From the NCBI RefSeq assembly GCF_036588685.1, contig NC_086378.1, positions 78,447,127 to 78,511,126 on the forward strand: a DNA stretch of 64,000 bases. The letters are read 5' to 3'. The notes beneath the pieces were generated by a model. It did not search any database. It was given only the letters and a program-made list of their open reading frames with translations, and was not told the origin of the DNA. The translations under genes and the position numbers were made by a program. The DNA is from Mytilus trossulus. Taxonomy: Eukaryota; Mollusca; Bivalvia; Mytilida; Mytilidae. Below are positions 15,001 to 26,062 of the stretch, one piece after another (position 1 is the stretch's first letter; every line of letters starts with the position of its first letter).

Positions 15001-17033
15001 GTTGCTGTTCTTCTTTTTAAAGTTGCAGTGAGGCTTTAGATATTAACCAAAAACACATCTCAGTGCAATTTCAAAATGACCCCTAGTGCAAATCTGAGCA
15101 GCATTCTTTGCAAGATTTCAATCATACTACACCTATCTGGAACTGCAGATAATACATAACCTTTCACCTTTATTTTAGAGAAAAGGATAAACCACAAAAG
15201 TTACAATTGAAAAGACAATATGAGGAAGGGGTTACAGAACAGTCTGATATTCCATTCAAACAAAGGAAGTTACCAGCTTTCATTTCAATATTATCTGAAA
15301 ACAAGGAAAAGTCGGATGATGCTAAAAAGAATGAAATTGCAGGCAAGTATTTTTCCATTAGGCTTTTACAAGAGTTATCTTACTTTGTAAAATTTATTAT
15401 ATTTGAAAGTAAATAAACTACAGAAATTCCTTGCAAAAAAGAATCTTTAGTAGAAGACATAGTTTGGCACTATCTTTTCTACATCTCCTATAAATAAAAT
15501 TTTGGATTTCTTGTTTTTCCATAAACAAGCAGGCATTTTTACATCATAAAAAATAGATATAATGGATCTTCTTACATTGTCTTAGCTACACATTCTCAGA
15601 ATCTACCTAACAGATATGAATTAAATATATTTTTAACAGGAGCATAGTATTGCATCACCTTTAAAAGGTTTTTGATGAATATTGATGGTTTAGTTTCATC
15701 CTCTGTTCTTTTTTTACAACAATTCATTCTTCTGTGAGGGTACCTTCTGTGGGGTTACCTTCATGACGAATAACGGTAAAAAATCTTGCCAAATGATGTT
15801 AACAGTAATGCTTGGTACATGGCAATGAAATGTACACTTTCTTTAGACAATAAAAAAAATCAACTGGTCTTGCCGAATCATGTTGAATCTAAAGATATTA
15901 TTATTTGAGACATTTGACGAATGATGATAAGGATATTATGACAAATCATGGTTTAATTTTTTAATTGTTTTGATGCTAACGGCAGATGATAATGACCGTT
16001 TGATGCCTGAGGGTAAAGAGCATAACTACCCTCTTCTGTGTGCACAATGTTTCACCAAATCACTGTGCTGTGGATTCATTCACTTTCTTTCATGCCTTTT
16101 CATTCAAGCAGAAGAGGTCATATGATGACCAAGCTATATGAGTAATATAAGTGTAGTGACACCAAAAAGACAGCAACCTAACAACATAAGGTATTCTAAA
16201 CTAACATCTAAAGGTAACAATACAGCTGTCATTGATTGATTGTTGCTTGCTTAGCATTCTTTATCAACATGAATGGATGCTAACCTGTAAACCCAATGTA
16301 CCCAAATATCTGACACCAAAAGCAAATACATGAAGATCAATTTCTTTTACTAATGTTTTTTTTTTTAATTTATGTTATCATGTCCTACAAATGCATTCTC
16401 TAACTTTTAACTTCTTTATAGTTTCAGTCATAAAAATCAGACCACATCTTGGTTGAACAGGTAACTATGACAATGTAATCAGCAAAGTTTGTTTACTTTC
16501 TCAATACTTTGATATTTACTTCTTAAATGACTTATTAGTTGAACTAATAATGTGAGTATGCAATAATGTTTTCTATATTTTTTCTGTTAAAGAACAAGGT
16601 TAAAATGAATGCAATATACTATTTGAAAACCAAATTATATGAAATTTTCAAAGATGTTTTAAGTAAATAGTACAAATCTTTTAAAAAGCATGTTTGGTTG
16701 TTTTAATGAATTTTATAGTTAGAAGTTGCATTAGTTAATTTTAAATTGAATTATGAGCATTACAAATATAATACCTTACAGGTGTAATCACCTTTAAATA
16801 AGAAAGGAATTTATTATTAGTTTTCACATAAAAAAAAATCAATGATGATTCTTAGATATTGGCTTCTCTGTATTTCATATTGAAATATTTTGATTTTTAG
16901 CATTATAGTGATAAAAAAATGAACTGTCAGATAGCAGATACACTGTATTATCATATATTCAATTTTGTTTTCTTATGATTTAGACCTTTTAACGATAACA
17001 GAACTTCAGGACTACCTTCATAATCAAAAGTAG
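1..17033 (+). CDS. ZC3H3: ZC3H3-like CCCH zinc finger protein (5'-truncated, 10 exons)
   Basis: This is the 3' part of a gene whose vertebrate orthologue (ZC3H3/SMICL) links nuclear mRNA polyadenylation to export. Exons by splice signals and frame: <1-1931, 2500-2623, 3134-3264, 3973-4080, 4576-4705, 5148-5318, 5751-5946, 6251-6381, 15179-15342, 16984-17033 (TAG). The frame is open from base 2, so the start lies outside the window; no ATG near base 86 is needed. Recognisable landmarks are repeated SKYKLRK-type motifs, the segment VKVRGIKFQMDTSGKTL, the segment RIDIGGMTYIQTKPGTLE, and five consecutive CCCH fingers with ZC3H3 spacing. Intron 9 appears to use a GC donor (CAG|GCAAGT); a GT donor 4 bases further on (GTATTT) would give a different short C-terminus. 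Intron 8 is 8.8 kb and full of mobile DNA. The family call is firm; the donor of exon 4 and the last exon are less certain. Confidence 0.88.
2..1931 (+). CDS. ZC3H3: ZC3H3 large N-terminal exon (Ser/Lys-rich, KYKL motifs)
   Basis: This long exon encodes a low-complexity Ser/Thr/Asn/Lys-rich region open to the left window edge. A short linear motif of the form SKYKLRK recurs (SKYKLRK, SKYKLQK, SKFKLRK, SKYKLRK, SKYRLG) about once per 40-60 residues, probably a docking motif in the disordered half. A heptad-like stretch around bases 655-735 (MLQELNRKLSETSDKISALK) looks like a short coiled coil. The donor GTAAGA at 1932 ends the exon in phase 1 and joins to 2500 to give an uninterrupted frame. 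A read-through frame continues to a stop at 1966 but makes less sense than the spliced product. Confidence 0.8.
1199..1306 (+). repeat. 30-bp in-frame tandem repeat in ZC3H3
   Basis: About 3.6 copies of a 30-bp unit encode SSRNVLSESS repeats. The middle copies are identical, which points to recent slippage; unit length is a multiple of three so the frame is preserved. Confidence 0.85.
5148..6381 (+). CDS. ZC3H3: ZC3H3 exons 6-8: five CCCH zinc fingers
   Basis: Three exons (5148-5318, 5751-5946, 6251-6381) encode five fingers in a row. Their spacings are C-x8-C-x5-C-x3-H (CMFFNRFGKC...), C-x7-C-x4-C-x3-H (CTRFLRGTC...), C-x7-C-x4-C-x3-H (CSYFLRGVC...), C-x7-C-x5-C-x3-H (CQDFIKGFC...) and C-x8-C-x5-C-x3-H (CPSYSKTGVC...). 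All twenty ligands are intact. The order and the HDP and SH linkers match ZC3H3 and fungal/animal CPSF30-type RNA-binding finger arrays; five fingers plus the upstream segments favour ZC3H3 over CPSF4. Splice phases are 2, 2, 0 and 2 and keep one open frame. Confidence 0.9.
6872..7126 (-). CDS. Possible small single-pass membrane protein, antisense in ZC3H3 intron 8
   Basis: An 84-codon minus-strand frame starts at an ATG at 7126 with a purine at -3 and G at +4. It encodes a polar start (MGNQNNDSVLTPATEI), one strongly hydrophobic segment at about residues 14-35 (LIVLGIFFSLFLLVDVLYYL) followed by Lys-containing sequence, then a Lys/Arg/Thr tail. I do not recognise the family. A TCTCGCGAGA promoter-type palindrome lies 77 bp upstream, and the local sequence is richer in CpG than its surroundings. 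It may be a complete microprotein gene or only a first exon spliced further to the left. It could also be a chance ORF. Confidence 0.35.
   Translation of the reverse strand: MGNQNNDSVLTPATEILIVLGIFFSLFLLVDVLYYLKAKVANLLVTIIYKTVSIMHFGSEKVTRETTQKYGCIIFENCYFQFFF
7203..7212. promoter_or_regulatory. TCTCGCGAGA palindromic promoter element
   Basis: An exact TCTCGCGAGA decamer, a motif enriched in animal TATA-less promoters. It sits just upstream of the minus-strand ATG at 7126, deep inside an intron transcribed in the opposite direction. Confidence 0.45.
8563..8605. repeat. Iterated GGCACCTGGTTAAATTGGCAC motif cluster (left arm)
   Basis: Two to three degenerate iterations of a ~20-bp motif built on 'cggcacctrgttaaattgg'. 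Mirror clusters lie at 11466-11514, 9408-9440 and 10117-10153, always inside the inverted arms of the foldback. Confidence 0.7.
8976..9150. mobile_element. 175-bp palindromic MITE, TA target site, inside foldback left arm
   Basis: The termini GTCCAAATAATTA...TAATTATTTGGAC are inverted repeats of about 60 bp, flanked by TA on both sides (Tc1/mariner-like). An inner hairpin is centred near 9040 (GGGACGCCTTCC / GGAAGGCGTCCC). The matching position in the right arm is empty, which proves insertion after the palindrome formed. Confidence 0.75.
9535..10030. mobile_element. Loop of foldback: fragment of a second element family
   Basis: The loop holds a cluster of CGCACCC-type motifs (9566-9650) and a unique-looking stretch with a (TG)n run near 9893. 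The same stretch recurs inverted at 12905-13275, so the loop is a second element captured between the arms. Confidence 0.6.
10376..11098. mobile_element. 723-bp MITE with GGACCGTA-type repeated termini, TGTA duplication
   Basis: The ends TGTTCCAGACC...GGTCTGGAACA are inverted. Both terminal regions (10381-10435, 10980-11095) contain iterated GACCGTATGAGTAT-like motifs. TGTA flanks both sides (10372-10375 and 11099-11102), and the left arm of the surrounding foldback has an uninterrupted version of this site, which fixes the insertion boundaries. The AT-rich middle has no coding frame. Confidence 0.75.
12095..12268 (+). CDS. Possible captured first exon (ATGGCGG start, signal-peptide-like)
   Basis: This lies in a 335-bp block (about 11936-12270) present only in the right arm of the foldback. 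The sequence AAGATGGCGG resembles the YY1-type translation-start/promoter motif. It opens a 57-codon frame, MAECKQTTSPRILNLFSYF..., whose residues 13-27 (NLFSYFLLIVLFSAH) look like a signal peptide or membrane anchor. CpG content is locally higher. The host may have donated this piece to the element. A chance ORF cannot be excluded. Confidence 0.25.
   Translation: MAECKQTTSPRILNLFSYFLLIVLFSAHPHWKVQLLRIKARTIQDFLWTGQHFCCTK
12590..12900. repeat. Imperfect ~90-105-bp tandem repeat
   Basis: The phrase 'ttattcaacacaaaa' recurs at about 12598, 12703, 12798 and 12886 with partly conserved sequence between, so three to four diverged units lie just beyond the foldback. Confidence 0.55.
12905..13275. 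mobile_element. Inverted second copy of the foldback loop element
   Basis: Reverse-complement match to 9566-10005, including the CGCACCC-type cluster (12908-12990), the (CA)n run and the 'gagctttcagctctttga' segment. Divergence is moderate. Confidence 0.65.
13585..14385. mobile_element. ~0.8-kb element with TTTGCGCC iterated inverted ends
   Basis: The left part (13588-13718) has five TTGCGCC(A) iterations and the right part (14272-14375) has four in inverse orientation (TTGGCGCAA). The AT-rich core shows no protein frame. No clear target-site duplication was identified. Confidence 0.65.
14390..15170. other. Rest of intron 8, nothing recognised
   Basis: AT-rich sequence without a recognisable repeat or coding segment. 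Confidence 0.5.
15179..17033 (+). CDS. ZC3H3: ZC3H3 exons 9-10 (C-terminus)
   Basis: Exon 9 (15179-15342) continues the frame after the fifth finger with a Lys/Glu-rich tail (KRQYEEGVTEQSDIPFKQRK, then LPAFISILSENKEKS). Exon 10 (16984-17033) ends with ITELQDYLHNQK and TAG. Exon 9 is followed by CAG|GCAAGT, a strong GC-AG donor, which gives phase 1 and joins to 'ac' at 16984 to make Asp. The alternative GT donor would end in a different 13-residue tail. Confidence 0.65.
15650..16030. repeat. Candidate small element with iterated CAAATGATG-like motif (intron 9)
   Basis: Ends resemble each other in inverse orientation (TTCTGTGAGGGTA near 15730; TACCCTCTTCTGTG near 16027). Variants of 'gccaaatgatg' recur inside (15790, 15877, 15918, 15942). 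Weak. Confidence 0.3.
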
Positions 17034-17189
17034 ATATATTTGTTTGTTTCAGGTGAAAGTGCAATCGAAAGGGTAAACCACCTTCAAATAATTTAAGTTA
17101 TAAATCATTTGAATGTGAAGATTTTATTTTCAGAACTTTTTTTCTGTATGTTATACATATTTTATTTTGTTAAATATTTATAAGATTTT

Positions 17190-17203
17190 AATAAAGAAAT
17201 AAA
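17190..17203 (+). terminator. Poly(A) signals of ZC3H3
   Basis: Two overlapping-range AATAAA hexamers (17190-17195, 17198-17203) about 160 bp after the stop, followed by a T/G-rich stretch (tttttggtgtctt). Confidence 0.7.
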
Positions 17204-17224
17204 TCTTATTATGTTTTTGGTGTC

Positions 17225-18125
17225 TTCATTTAATATAAAAGTAAGGTGATTTGGTATGATTGCCTTTATATTAGACAACTACCCAGTGGGATTTCCAGTG
17301 ACACTAGAACAATAGAAAAGTCACTCTTCTTATGAAAGAGATAGAAAAGGTCTAAAAACAGGAGAGACAATTTACGCATAAAACCCGATATGCATAGGGA
17401 TGAATATCTCTTAAAACACAAAACCATTATATAACTTTTATACAACCACTATAAATAAAGTATATGTTAAAGCTAAATTTGTTAATTTATGATTTTTTAA
17501 TTGCCAAACATGCTGTTAATTGAACCACCTCTTGTTCAACATTGGGGTGTGTAAAAAACTGCCAGATTTGACTGCATATTTTTCTTTTTTTTTGAAAAAA
17601 AATATATATCAAACCTTAATAATGTAGCTTATACACATTATCACTATTTGGGTATCTGTCTCGCTTGATGAAGGAATGTGCCCCCTTGAACTATTGATGT
17701 CATGCAATAATCACTTTTTCATTGTGTCATCAGATATTTTATGATGTCAAAATTTTACATGAACCTAGGTGATATCCAGTAACGGCAGACAAATAGCGAT
17801 AATGTGTATAGAATCCATTGTTCAGTAAAGATAATAAATGCGTTATCCCAATTTTTGAGTATGGGCATTATTGCATATATTACACCCAACACTATTAGTA
17901 CATCTATATTAAATTCAACTTGTCCTTTTTAGAGCATTGAAGAGTTACTATAAAGGTTATCAAGGTTATATGAGATATTATTTCATTTTACATTTGGTTT
18001 GTCCTTTCTCACACAATCCACAAAAAATGGTTTCCAAATATTGATAATGAGTTTAGAGTATGTTCACCATACAAAAAAGAAGATGTGGTATGATTTCCAA
18101 TGAGACAACTCTCAACAAAAGACAA
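17225..18125. other. Intergenic; repeat fragment at 18083-18125
   Basis: Mostly unrecognised AT-rich sequence. The segment 'gaagatgtggtatgattt' and 'ccaatgagacaactctc' near 18083-18115 is the reverse complement of the dispersed 'gttgtctcattggcaatcat' 3' end seen at 32030, 48535, 55460 and 57970. Confidence 0.5.
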
Positions 18126-21100
18126 CAAGCTGGATTCAGCTCTAAATTTGGATTGTGATTTAATAGTTGACACAGCATAGGTTTCTGACACAGAATGAAT
18201 GTGTTCTAATGAACTTAAAATTTTTGTTTTCTCTTAGAACAATTCACTATGCTGTTGAATATTAATCCTCTCAAAAAAATGTTTGAAGAAATTTTCTTAT
18301 TATTTATGAAATTTCAAATGAGAAAAATTGAACCCAATTTTTTAATCACATCCCCCTTTCCCTTATTCCAAAACTAATCTCAATTAAAATATTCTAATGG
18401 AGTTTGCAACAATAACTACTCATTTAAATACATCATAAAATATTAAGATGTAAAAAAACTGCTTGTTATCACTGAATGGTAAAGATTATTTAAATTTATC
18501 AGTTGGTAGTAAAAAGTGAATATACATTGTATATTGTATATAACAAAGAATTAAGTTGATTCTGGACAAAGAAAGATAACTCCAATAAAAAAAAATCTTG
18601 CAATAAGATATTTCTTGCTTACTATTCTGGACAAAGAAAGATAACTCTAATTAAAAAAAAAATTGCTATTTCACAATATTGTGAAATTAGATATTTCTTG
18701 CCATTGCACAATACTGTGCAATTGAAAAGATTTGCTATTGCACAATACTTAATATAATAATTTTAGATCCTGATTTGGACCAACTTGAAAACTGGGCCCA
18801 TAATCAAAAATCTAAGTACATGTTTAGATTCAGCATATCAAAGAGGCCCAAGAATTTAATTTTTGTTAAAATCAAAATTAGTTTAATTTTGGACCCTTTG
18901 GACCTTAATGTAGGCCCAATTGAAAACGGGACCAAAAATGAAGAATCTACATACACAGTTAGATTTGGCATATTAAAGAACCCCATTTATTCAATTTTTG
19001 ATGAAATTTAATTTTGGACCCAAATTTGGACCAACTTGAAAACTGGACCAATAATCAAGAATCTAAGTACATTTTTAGATTCAACATATCAAAGAACCCA
19101 ACCGATTCATTTTTTGTCAAAATCAAACTAAGTTTAATTATGGACCCTTTGGACCTTAATGTAGACCAATTTGAAAACGGGACAAAAAATTAAGAATCTA
19201 CATACACAGTTAGATTCGGCATATCAAAGAACCCCAATTATTCAATTTTGATGAAATCAAACAAAGTTTAATTTTGGACCCTTTGGGCCCCTTTTTCCTA
19301 AACTGTTGGGACCAAAACTCCCAAAATCAATACCAACCTTCCTTTTATGGTCATTATTCTTGTGTTTAAATTTCATAGATTTCTATTTACTTATACTAAC
19401 GTTATGGTGCGAAAACCAAGAAAAGTGCTTATGTGGGTCCCTTTTTGGCCCCTAATTCCTAAACTGTTGGGACCTAAACTCCCAAAATCAATACCAATCT
19501 TCCTTTTGTGGTCATAAACATTGTGTTTAAATTTCATTGATTTCTATTTACTTAAACTAAAGTTATTGTGCAAAAACCAAGAATAATGCTTATTTTGACC
19601 CTTTTTTGGCCCCTAATTCCTAAACTGTTGAAACCAAAACTTTCAAAAGCAATCCCAACCTTTCTTTTGTGGTCATAAACCTTGTGTCAAAATTTCATAG
19701 ATTTCTATTAACTTAAACTAAAGTTATAGTGCAAAAACCAAGAAAATGCTTATTTGGGCCCTTTTTGGCCCCTAATTCCTAAAATGTTGGGACCAAAACT
19801 CCAAAAATCAATACCAAGCTTCCTTTTATGGTCATAAACCTTGTGATAAAATTTCATAGATTTCTATTCACTTTTACTAAAGTTAGAGTGCGAAAACTAA
19901 AAGTATTCGGACGACGACGACGACGACGACGACGACGCCAACGTGATAGCAATATACGACGAAAATTTTTTCAAAATTTGCGGTCGTATAAAAATGACAG
20001 AAATTAATACTCTATACTCAGAGTAAATATTGAGGTGAAAATACGGCCATTTTAGCCATAGGGTCCACATTAACCTTAAGGTTGTTAAAAACTTCCATAA
20101 AACAATCCGAACAAGAAAATTAACAGCCTACTTTATGAACAAAAAAATTAACAAAATTAATAACAAATATTTAACACAGCAACAAACGACAACCACAAAA
20201 TTACTGCCTGCCAACCAACATAGTGGAATTGCATGAAATAGAACATATGGATAAACTGAATTGTCTCATTGGCTCTCACACCACATCTTCCTATATCTAA
20301 GTATTATCTTGAAAACTGTTCTATATATTAGACGAGTTGTATATATATATATATATATAAACCAGATGCTCCGCAGGGCGTAGCTTTATACGACAGCTGA
20401 GGTTGAACCCTGAACGGTTGGGGCAAGTATGGACACAACATTCAAGCTGGATTTAGCTCTAAATTTGGATTGTGATTAAATAGTTGACACAGCATAGGTT
20501 TCTGACACAGAATGAATGTGTTCTAATGAAATTAAAATTTTTGTTTTCTCTAAGAGCAATTCACTATGCTGTTGAATATTATTCCTCTCAAAAAAAATGT
20601 TTGAAGAAATTTTCTTTTTATTTATGAAATTTCAAATGAGAAAATTGAACCCAATTTTTTTAATCACATCCCCCTTTCCCTTATTCCAAAACTAATCTCA
20701 ATTAAAATTTCTAATGGAGTTTGCAACAATTACTACTCATTTAAATACATCATAAAATATTAAGATGTAAAAAAACTGCTTGTTATCACTGAATGGTAAA
20801 GATTATTTAAATTTATCAGTTGGTAGTAAAAAGTGAATATACATTGTATATTGTATATAACAAAGAATTAAGTTGATTCTGGACAAAGAAAGATAACTCC
20901 AATAAAAAAAAATCTTGCAATAAGATATTTCTTGCTTACTATTCTGGACAAAGAAAGATAACTCTAATTAAAAAAAAAATTGCTATTTCACAATATTGTG
21001 AAATTAGATATTTCTTGCCATTGCACAATACTGTGCAATTGAAAAGATTTGCTATTGCACAATACTTAATATAATAATTTTAGATCCTGATTTGGACCAA

Positions 21101-24100
21101 CTTGAAAACTGGGCCCATAATCAAAAATCTAAGTACATGTTTAGATTCAGCATATCAAAGAGGCCCAAGAATTTAATTTTTGTTAAAATCAAAATTAGTT
21201 TAATTTTGGACCCTTTGGACCTTAATGTAGGCCCAATTGAAAACGGGACCAAAAATGAAGAATCTACATACACAGTTAGATTTGGCATATTAAAGAACCC
21301 CATTTATTCAATTTTTGATGAAATTTAATTTTGGACCCAAATTTGGACCAACTTGAAAACTGGACCAATAATCAAGAATCTAAGTACATTTTTAGATTCA
21401 ACATATCAAAGAACCCAACCGATTCATTTTTTGTCAAAATCAAACTAAGTTTAATTATGGACCCTTTGGACCTTAATGTAGACCAATTTGAAAACGGGAC
21501 AAAAAATTAAGAATCTACATACACAGTTAGATTCGGCATATCAAAGAACCCCAATTATTCAATTTTGATGAAATCAAACAAAGTTTAATTTTGGACCCTT
21601 TGGGCCCCTTTTTCCTAAACTGTTGGGACCAAAACTCCCAAAATCAATACCAACCTTCCTTTTATGGTCATTATTCTTGTGTTTAAATTTCATAGATTTC
21701 TATTTACTTATACTAACGTTATGGTGCGAAAACCAAGAAAAGTGCTTATGTGGGTCCCTTTTTGGCCCCTAATTCCTAAACTGTTGGGACCTAAACTCCC
21801 AAAATCAATACCAATCTTCCTTTTGTGGTCATAAACATTGTGTTTAAATTTCATTGATTTCTATTTACTTAAACTAAAGTTATTGTGCAAAAACCAAGAA
21901 TAATGCTTATTTTGACCCTTTTTTGGCCCCTAATTCCTAAACTGTTGAAACCAAAACTTTCAAAAGCAATCCCAACCTTTCTTTTGTGGTCATAAACCTT
22001 GTGTCAAAATTTCATAGATTTCTATTAACTTAAACTAAAGTTATAGTGCAAAAACCAAGAAAATGCTTATTTGGGCCCTTTTTGGCCCCTAATTCCTAAA
22101 ATGTTGGGACCAAAACTCCAAAAATCAATACCAAGCTTCCTTTTATGGTCATAAACCTTGTGATAAAATTTCATAGATTTCTATTCACTTTTACTAAAGT
22201 TAGAGTGCGAAAACTAAAAGTATTCGGACGACGACGACGACGACGACGACGACGCCAACGTGATAGCAATATACGACGAAAATTTTTTCAAAATTTGCGG
22301 TCGTATAAAAATGACAGAAATTAATACTCTATACTCAGAGTAAATATTGAGGTGAAAATACGGCCATTTTAGCCATAGGGTCCACATTAACCTTAAGGTT
22401 GTTAAAAACTTCCATAAAACAATCCGAACAAGAAAATTAACAGCCTACTTTATGAACAAAAAAATTAACAAAATTAATAACAAATATTTAACACAGCAAC
22501 AAACGACAACCACAAAATTACTGCCTGCCAACCAACATAGTGGAATTGCATGAAATAGAACATATGGATAAACTGAATTGTCTCATTGGCTCTCACACCA
22601 CATCTTCCTATATCTAAGTATTATCTTGAAAACTGTTCTATATATTAGACGAGTTGTATATATATATATATATATAAACCAGATGCTCCGCAGGGCGTAG
22701 CTTTATACGACAGCTGAGGTTGAACCCTGAACGGTTGGGGCAAGTATGGACACAACATTCAAGCTGGATTTAGCTCTAAATTTGGATTGTGATTAAATAG
22801 TTGACACAGCATAGGTTTCTGACACAGAATGAATGTGTTCTAATGAAATTAAAATTTTTGTTTTCTCTAAGAGCAATTCACTATGCTGTTGAATATTATT
22901 CCTCTCAAAAAAAATGTTTGAAGAAATTTTCTTTTTATTTATGAAATTTCAAATGAGAAAATTGAACCCAATTTTTTTAATCACATCCCCCTTTCCCTTA
23001 TTCCAAAACTAATCTCAATTAAAATTTCTAATGGAGTTTGCAACAATTACTACTCATTTAAATACATCATAAAATATTAAGATGTAAAAAAACTGCTTGT
23101 TATCACTGAATGGTAAAGATTATTTAAATTTATCAGTTGGTAGTAAAAAGTGAATATACATTGTATATTGTATATAACAAAGAATTAAGTTGATTCTGGA
23201 CAAAGAAAGATAACTCCAATAAAAAAAAATCTTGCAATAAGATATTTCTTGCTTACTATTCTGGACAAAGAAAGATAACTCTAATTAAAAAAAAAATTGC
23301 TATTTCACAATATTGTGAAATTAGATATTTCTTGCCATTGCACAATACTGTGCAATTGAAAAGATTTGCTATTGCACAATACTTAATATAATAATTTTAG
23401 ATCCTGATTTGGACCAACTTGAAAACTGGGCCCATAATCAAAAATCTAAGTACATGTTTAGATTCAGCATATCAAAGAGGCCCAAGAATTTAATTTTTGT
23501 TAAAATCAAAATTAGTTTAATTTTGGACCCTTTGGACCTTAATGTAGGCCCAATTGAAAACGGGACCAAAAATGAAGAATCTACATACACAGTTAGATTT
23601 GGCATATTAAAGAACCCCATTTATTCAATTTTTGATGAAATTTAATTTTGGACCCAAATTTGGACCAACTTGAAAACTGGACCAATAATCAAGAATCTAA
23701 GTACATTTTTAGATTCAACATATCAAAGAACCCAACCGATTCATTTTTTGTCAAAATCAAACTAAGTTTAATTATGGACCCTTTGGACCTTAATGTAGAC
23801 CAATTTGAAAACGGGACAAAAATTAAGAATCTACATACACAGTTAGATTCGGCATATCAAAGAACCCCAATTATTCAATTTTGATGAAATCAAACAAAGT
23901 TTAATTTTGGACCCTTTGGGCCCCTTTTTCCTAAACTGTTGGGACCAAAACTCCCAAAATCAATACCAACCTTCCTTTTATGGTCATTATTCTTGTGTTT
24001 AAATTTCATAGATTTCTATTTACTTATACTAACGTTATGGTGCGAAAACCAAGAAAAGTGCTTATGTGGGTCCCTTTTTGGCCCCTAATTCCTAAACTGT

Positions 24101-26062
24101 TGGGACCTAAACTCCCAAAATCAATACCAATCTTCCTTTTGTGGTCATAAACATTGTGTTTAAATTTCATTGATTTCTATTTACTTAAACTAAAGTTATT
24201 GTGCAAAAACCAAGAATAATGCTTATTTTGACCCTTTTTTGGCCCCTAATTCCTAAACTGTTGAAACCAAAACTTTCAAAAGCAATCCCAACCTTTCTTT
24301 TGTGGTCATAAACCTTGTGTCAAAATTTCATAGATTTCTATTAACTTAAACTAAAGTTATAGTGCAAAAACCAAGAAAATGCTTATTTGGGCCCTTTTTG
24401 GCCCCTAATTCCTAAAATGTTGGGACCAAAACTCCAAAAATCAATACCAACCTTCCTTTTATGGTCATAAACCTTGTGATAAAATTTCATAGATTTCTAT
24501 TCACTTTTACTAAAGTTAGAGTGCGAAAACTAAAAGTATTCGGACGACGACGACGACGACGACGACGACGCCAACGTGATAGCAATATACGACGAAAATT
24601 TTTTCAAAATTTGCGGTCGTATAAAAATGACAGAAATTAATACTCTATACTCAGAGTAAATATTGAGGTGAAAATACGGCCATTTTAGCCATAGGGTCCA
24701 CATTAACCTTAAGGTTGTTAAAAACTTCCATAAAACAATCCGAACAAGAAAATTAACAGCCTACTTTATGAACAAAAAAATTAACAAAATTAATAACAAA
24801 TATTTAACACAGCAACAAACGACAACCACAAAATTACTGCCTGCCAACCAACATAGTGGAATTGCATGAAATAGAACATATGGATAAACTGAATTGTCTC
24901 ATTGGCTCTCACACCACATCTTCCTATATCTAAGTATTATCTTGAAAACTGTTCTATATATTAGACGAGTTGTATATATATATATATATATATATAAACC
25001 AGATGCTCCGCAGGGCGTAGCTTTATACGACAGCTGAGGTTGAACCCTGAACGGTTGGGGCAAGTATGGACACAACATTCAAGCTGGATTTAGCTCTAAA
25101 TTTGGATTGTGATTAAATAGTTGACACAGCATAGGTTTCTGACACAGAATGAATGTGTTCTAATGAAATTAAAATTTTTGTTTTCTCTAAGAGCAATTCA
25201 CTATGCTGTTGAATATTATTCCTCTCAAAAAAAATGTTTGAAGAAATTTTCTTTTTATTTATGAAATTTCAAATGAGAAAATTGAACCCAATTTTTTTAA
25301 TCACATCCCCCTTTCCCTTATTCCAAAACTAATCTCAATTAAAATTTCTAATGGAGTTTGCAACAATTACTACTCATTTAAATACATCATAAAATATTAA
25401 GATGTAAAAAAACTACTTGTTATCACTGAATGGTAAAGATTATTTTAATTTATCAGTTGGTAGTAAAAAGTGAATATACATTGTATATTGTATATATAAC
25501 AAAGATTTAAGTTGATTCTGGACAAAGAAAGATAACTCCAAATAAAAAAAATTCTTACAATTAAATATTTCTTGCTTACTATTCTGGACAAAGAATGATA
25601 ACTCTAATTAAAAACAAAATTGCTATTTCACAATATTTTGCAATAAGATATTTCTTGCCATTGCGCAATACTGTGCAATTGAAAAGACTTGCTACTGCAC
25701 AAAACTTTATATAATAATTTTAGATCCTGATTTGGACCAACTTGAAAACTGGGCCCAGAATCAAAAATCTAAGTACATGTTTGGATTCAGCATATCAAAG
25801 AACCCTAAGATTTCAATTTTTGTTAAAATCAAACTAAGTTTAATTTTGGACCCTTTGGACTTTAATGTAGACCAATTTGAAAACAAGACCAAAAATGAGG
25901 AATCTACATACACAGTTAGATTTGGCATATCAAAGAACCCCATTTATTCAATTTTTGATGAAATCAAACAAAGTTTAATTTTGGACCCCGATTTGGACCA
26001 ACTTGAAAACTGGGCCGATAATCAAGAATCTAAGAACATTTTTAGATTCAGGCTTAGTCCAT
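18126..26062. repeat. Tandem array, ~3.4 copies of a 2.32-kb unit
   Basis: Unit starts at 18126, 20443, 22760 and 25080 (periods 2317, 2317, about 2320). Copies 2 and 3 are almost identical; differences seen are TA-run length, one A in a homopolymer near 23820 and a G/C at 22134 versus 24451. The first ~400 bp of copy 1 and the last ~650 bp of copy 4 are clearly more diverged, as expected for an array made by unequal exchange. Each unit contains four ~125-bp subrepeats (for example 18776, 18898, 19024, 19149), four ~160-bp subrepeats (about 19288-19900), a (GAC)n run and a (TA)n run. The frames of about 78 codons (DQLENWAHNQKSKYMFRF...) come from the 125-bp subrepeat and are not a recognised protein. 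Confidence 0.9.
20385..22309. mobile_element. 1.9-kb element with TTTATACGAC / GTCGTATAAA ends within each unit
   Basis: TTTATACGAC (20385-20394) and GTCGTATAAA (22300-22309) are a perfect 10-bp inverted pair enclosing both subrepeat blocks and the (GAC)n tract. The remaining ~390 bp per unit is a spacer with a (TA)n run. I associate this sequence with a dispersed bivalve family; here it was amplified together with its flank. Confidence 0.55.

Noticed and set aside
18126-26062. CRISPR-like or gene-family array
   Set aside because: Units are 2.3 kb with nested satellites and no direct-repeat/spacer pattern; the short ORFs are by-products of the subrepeat.
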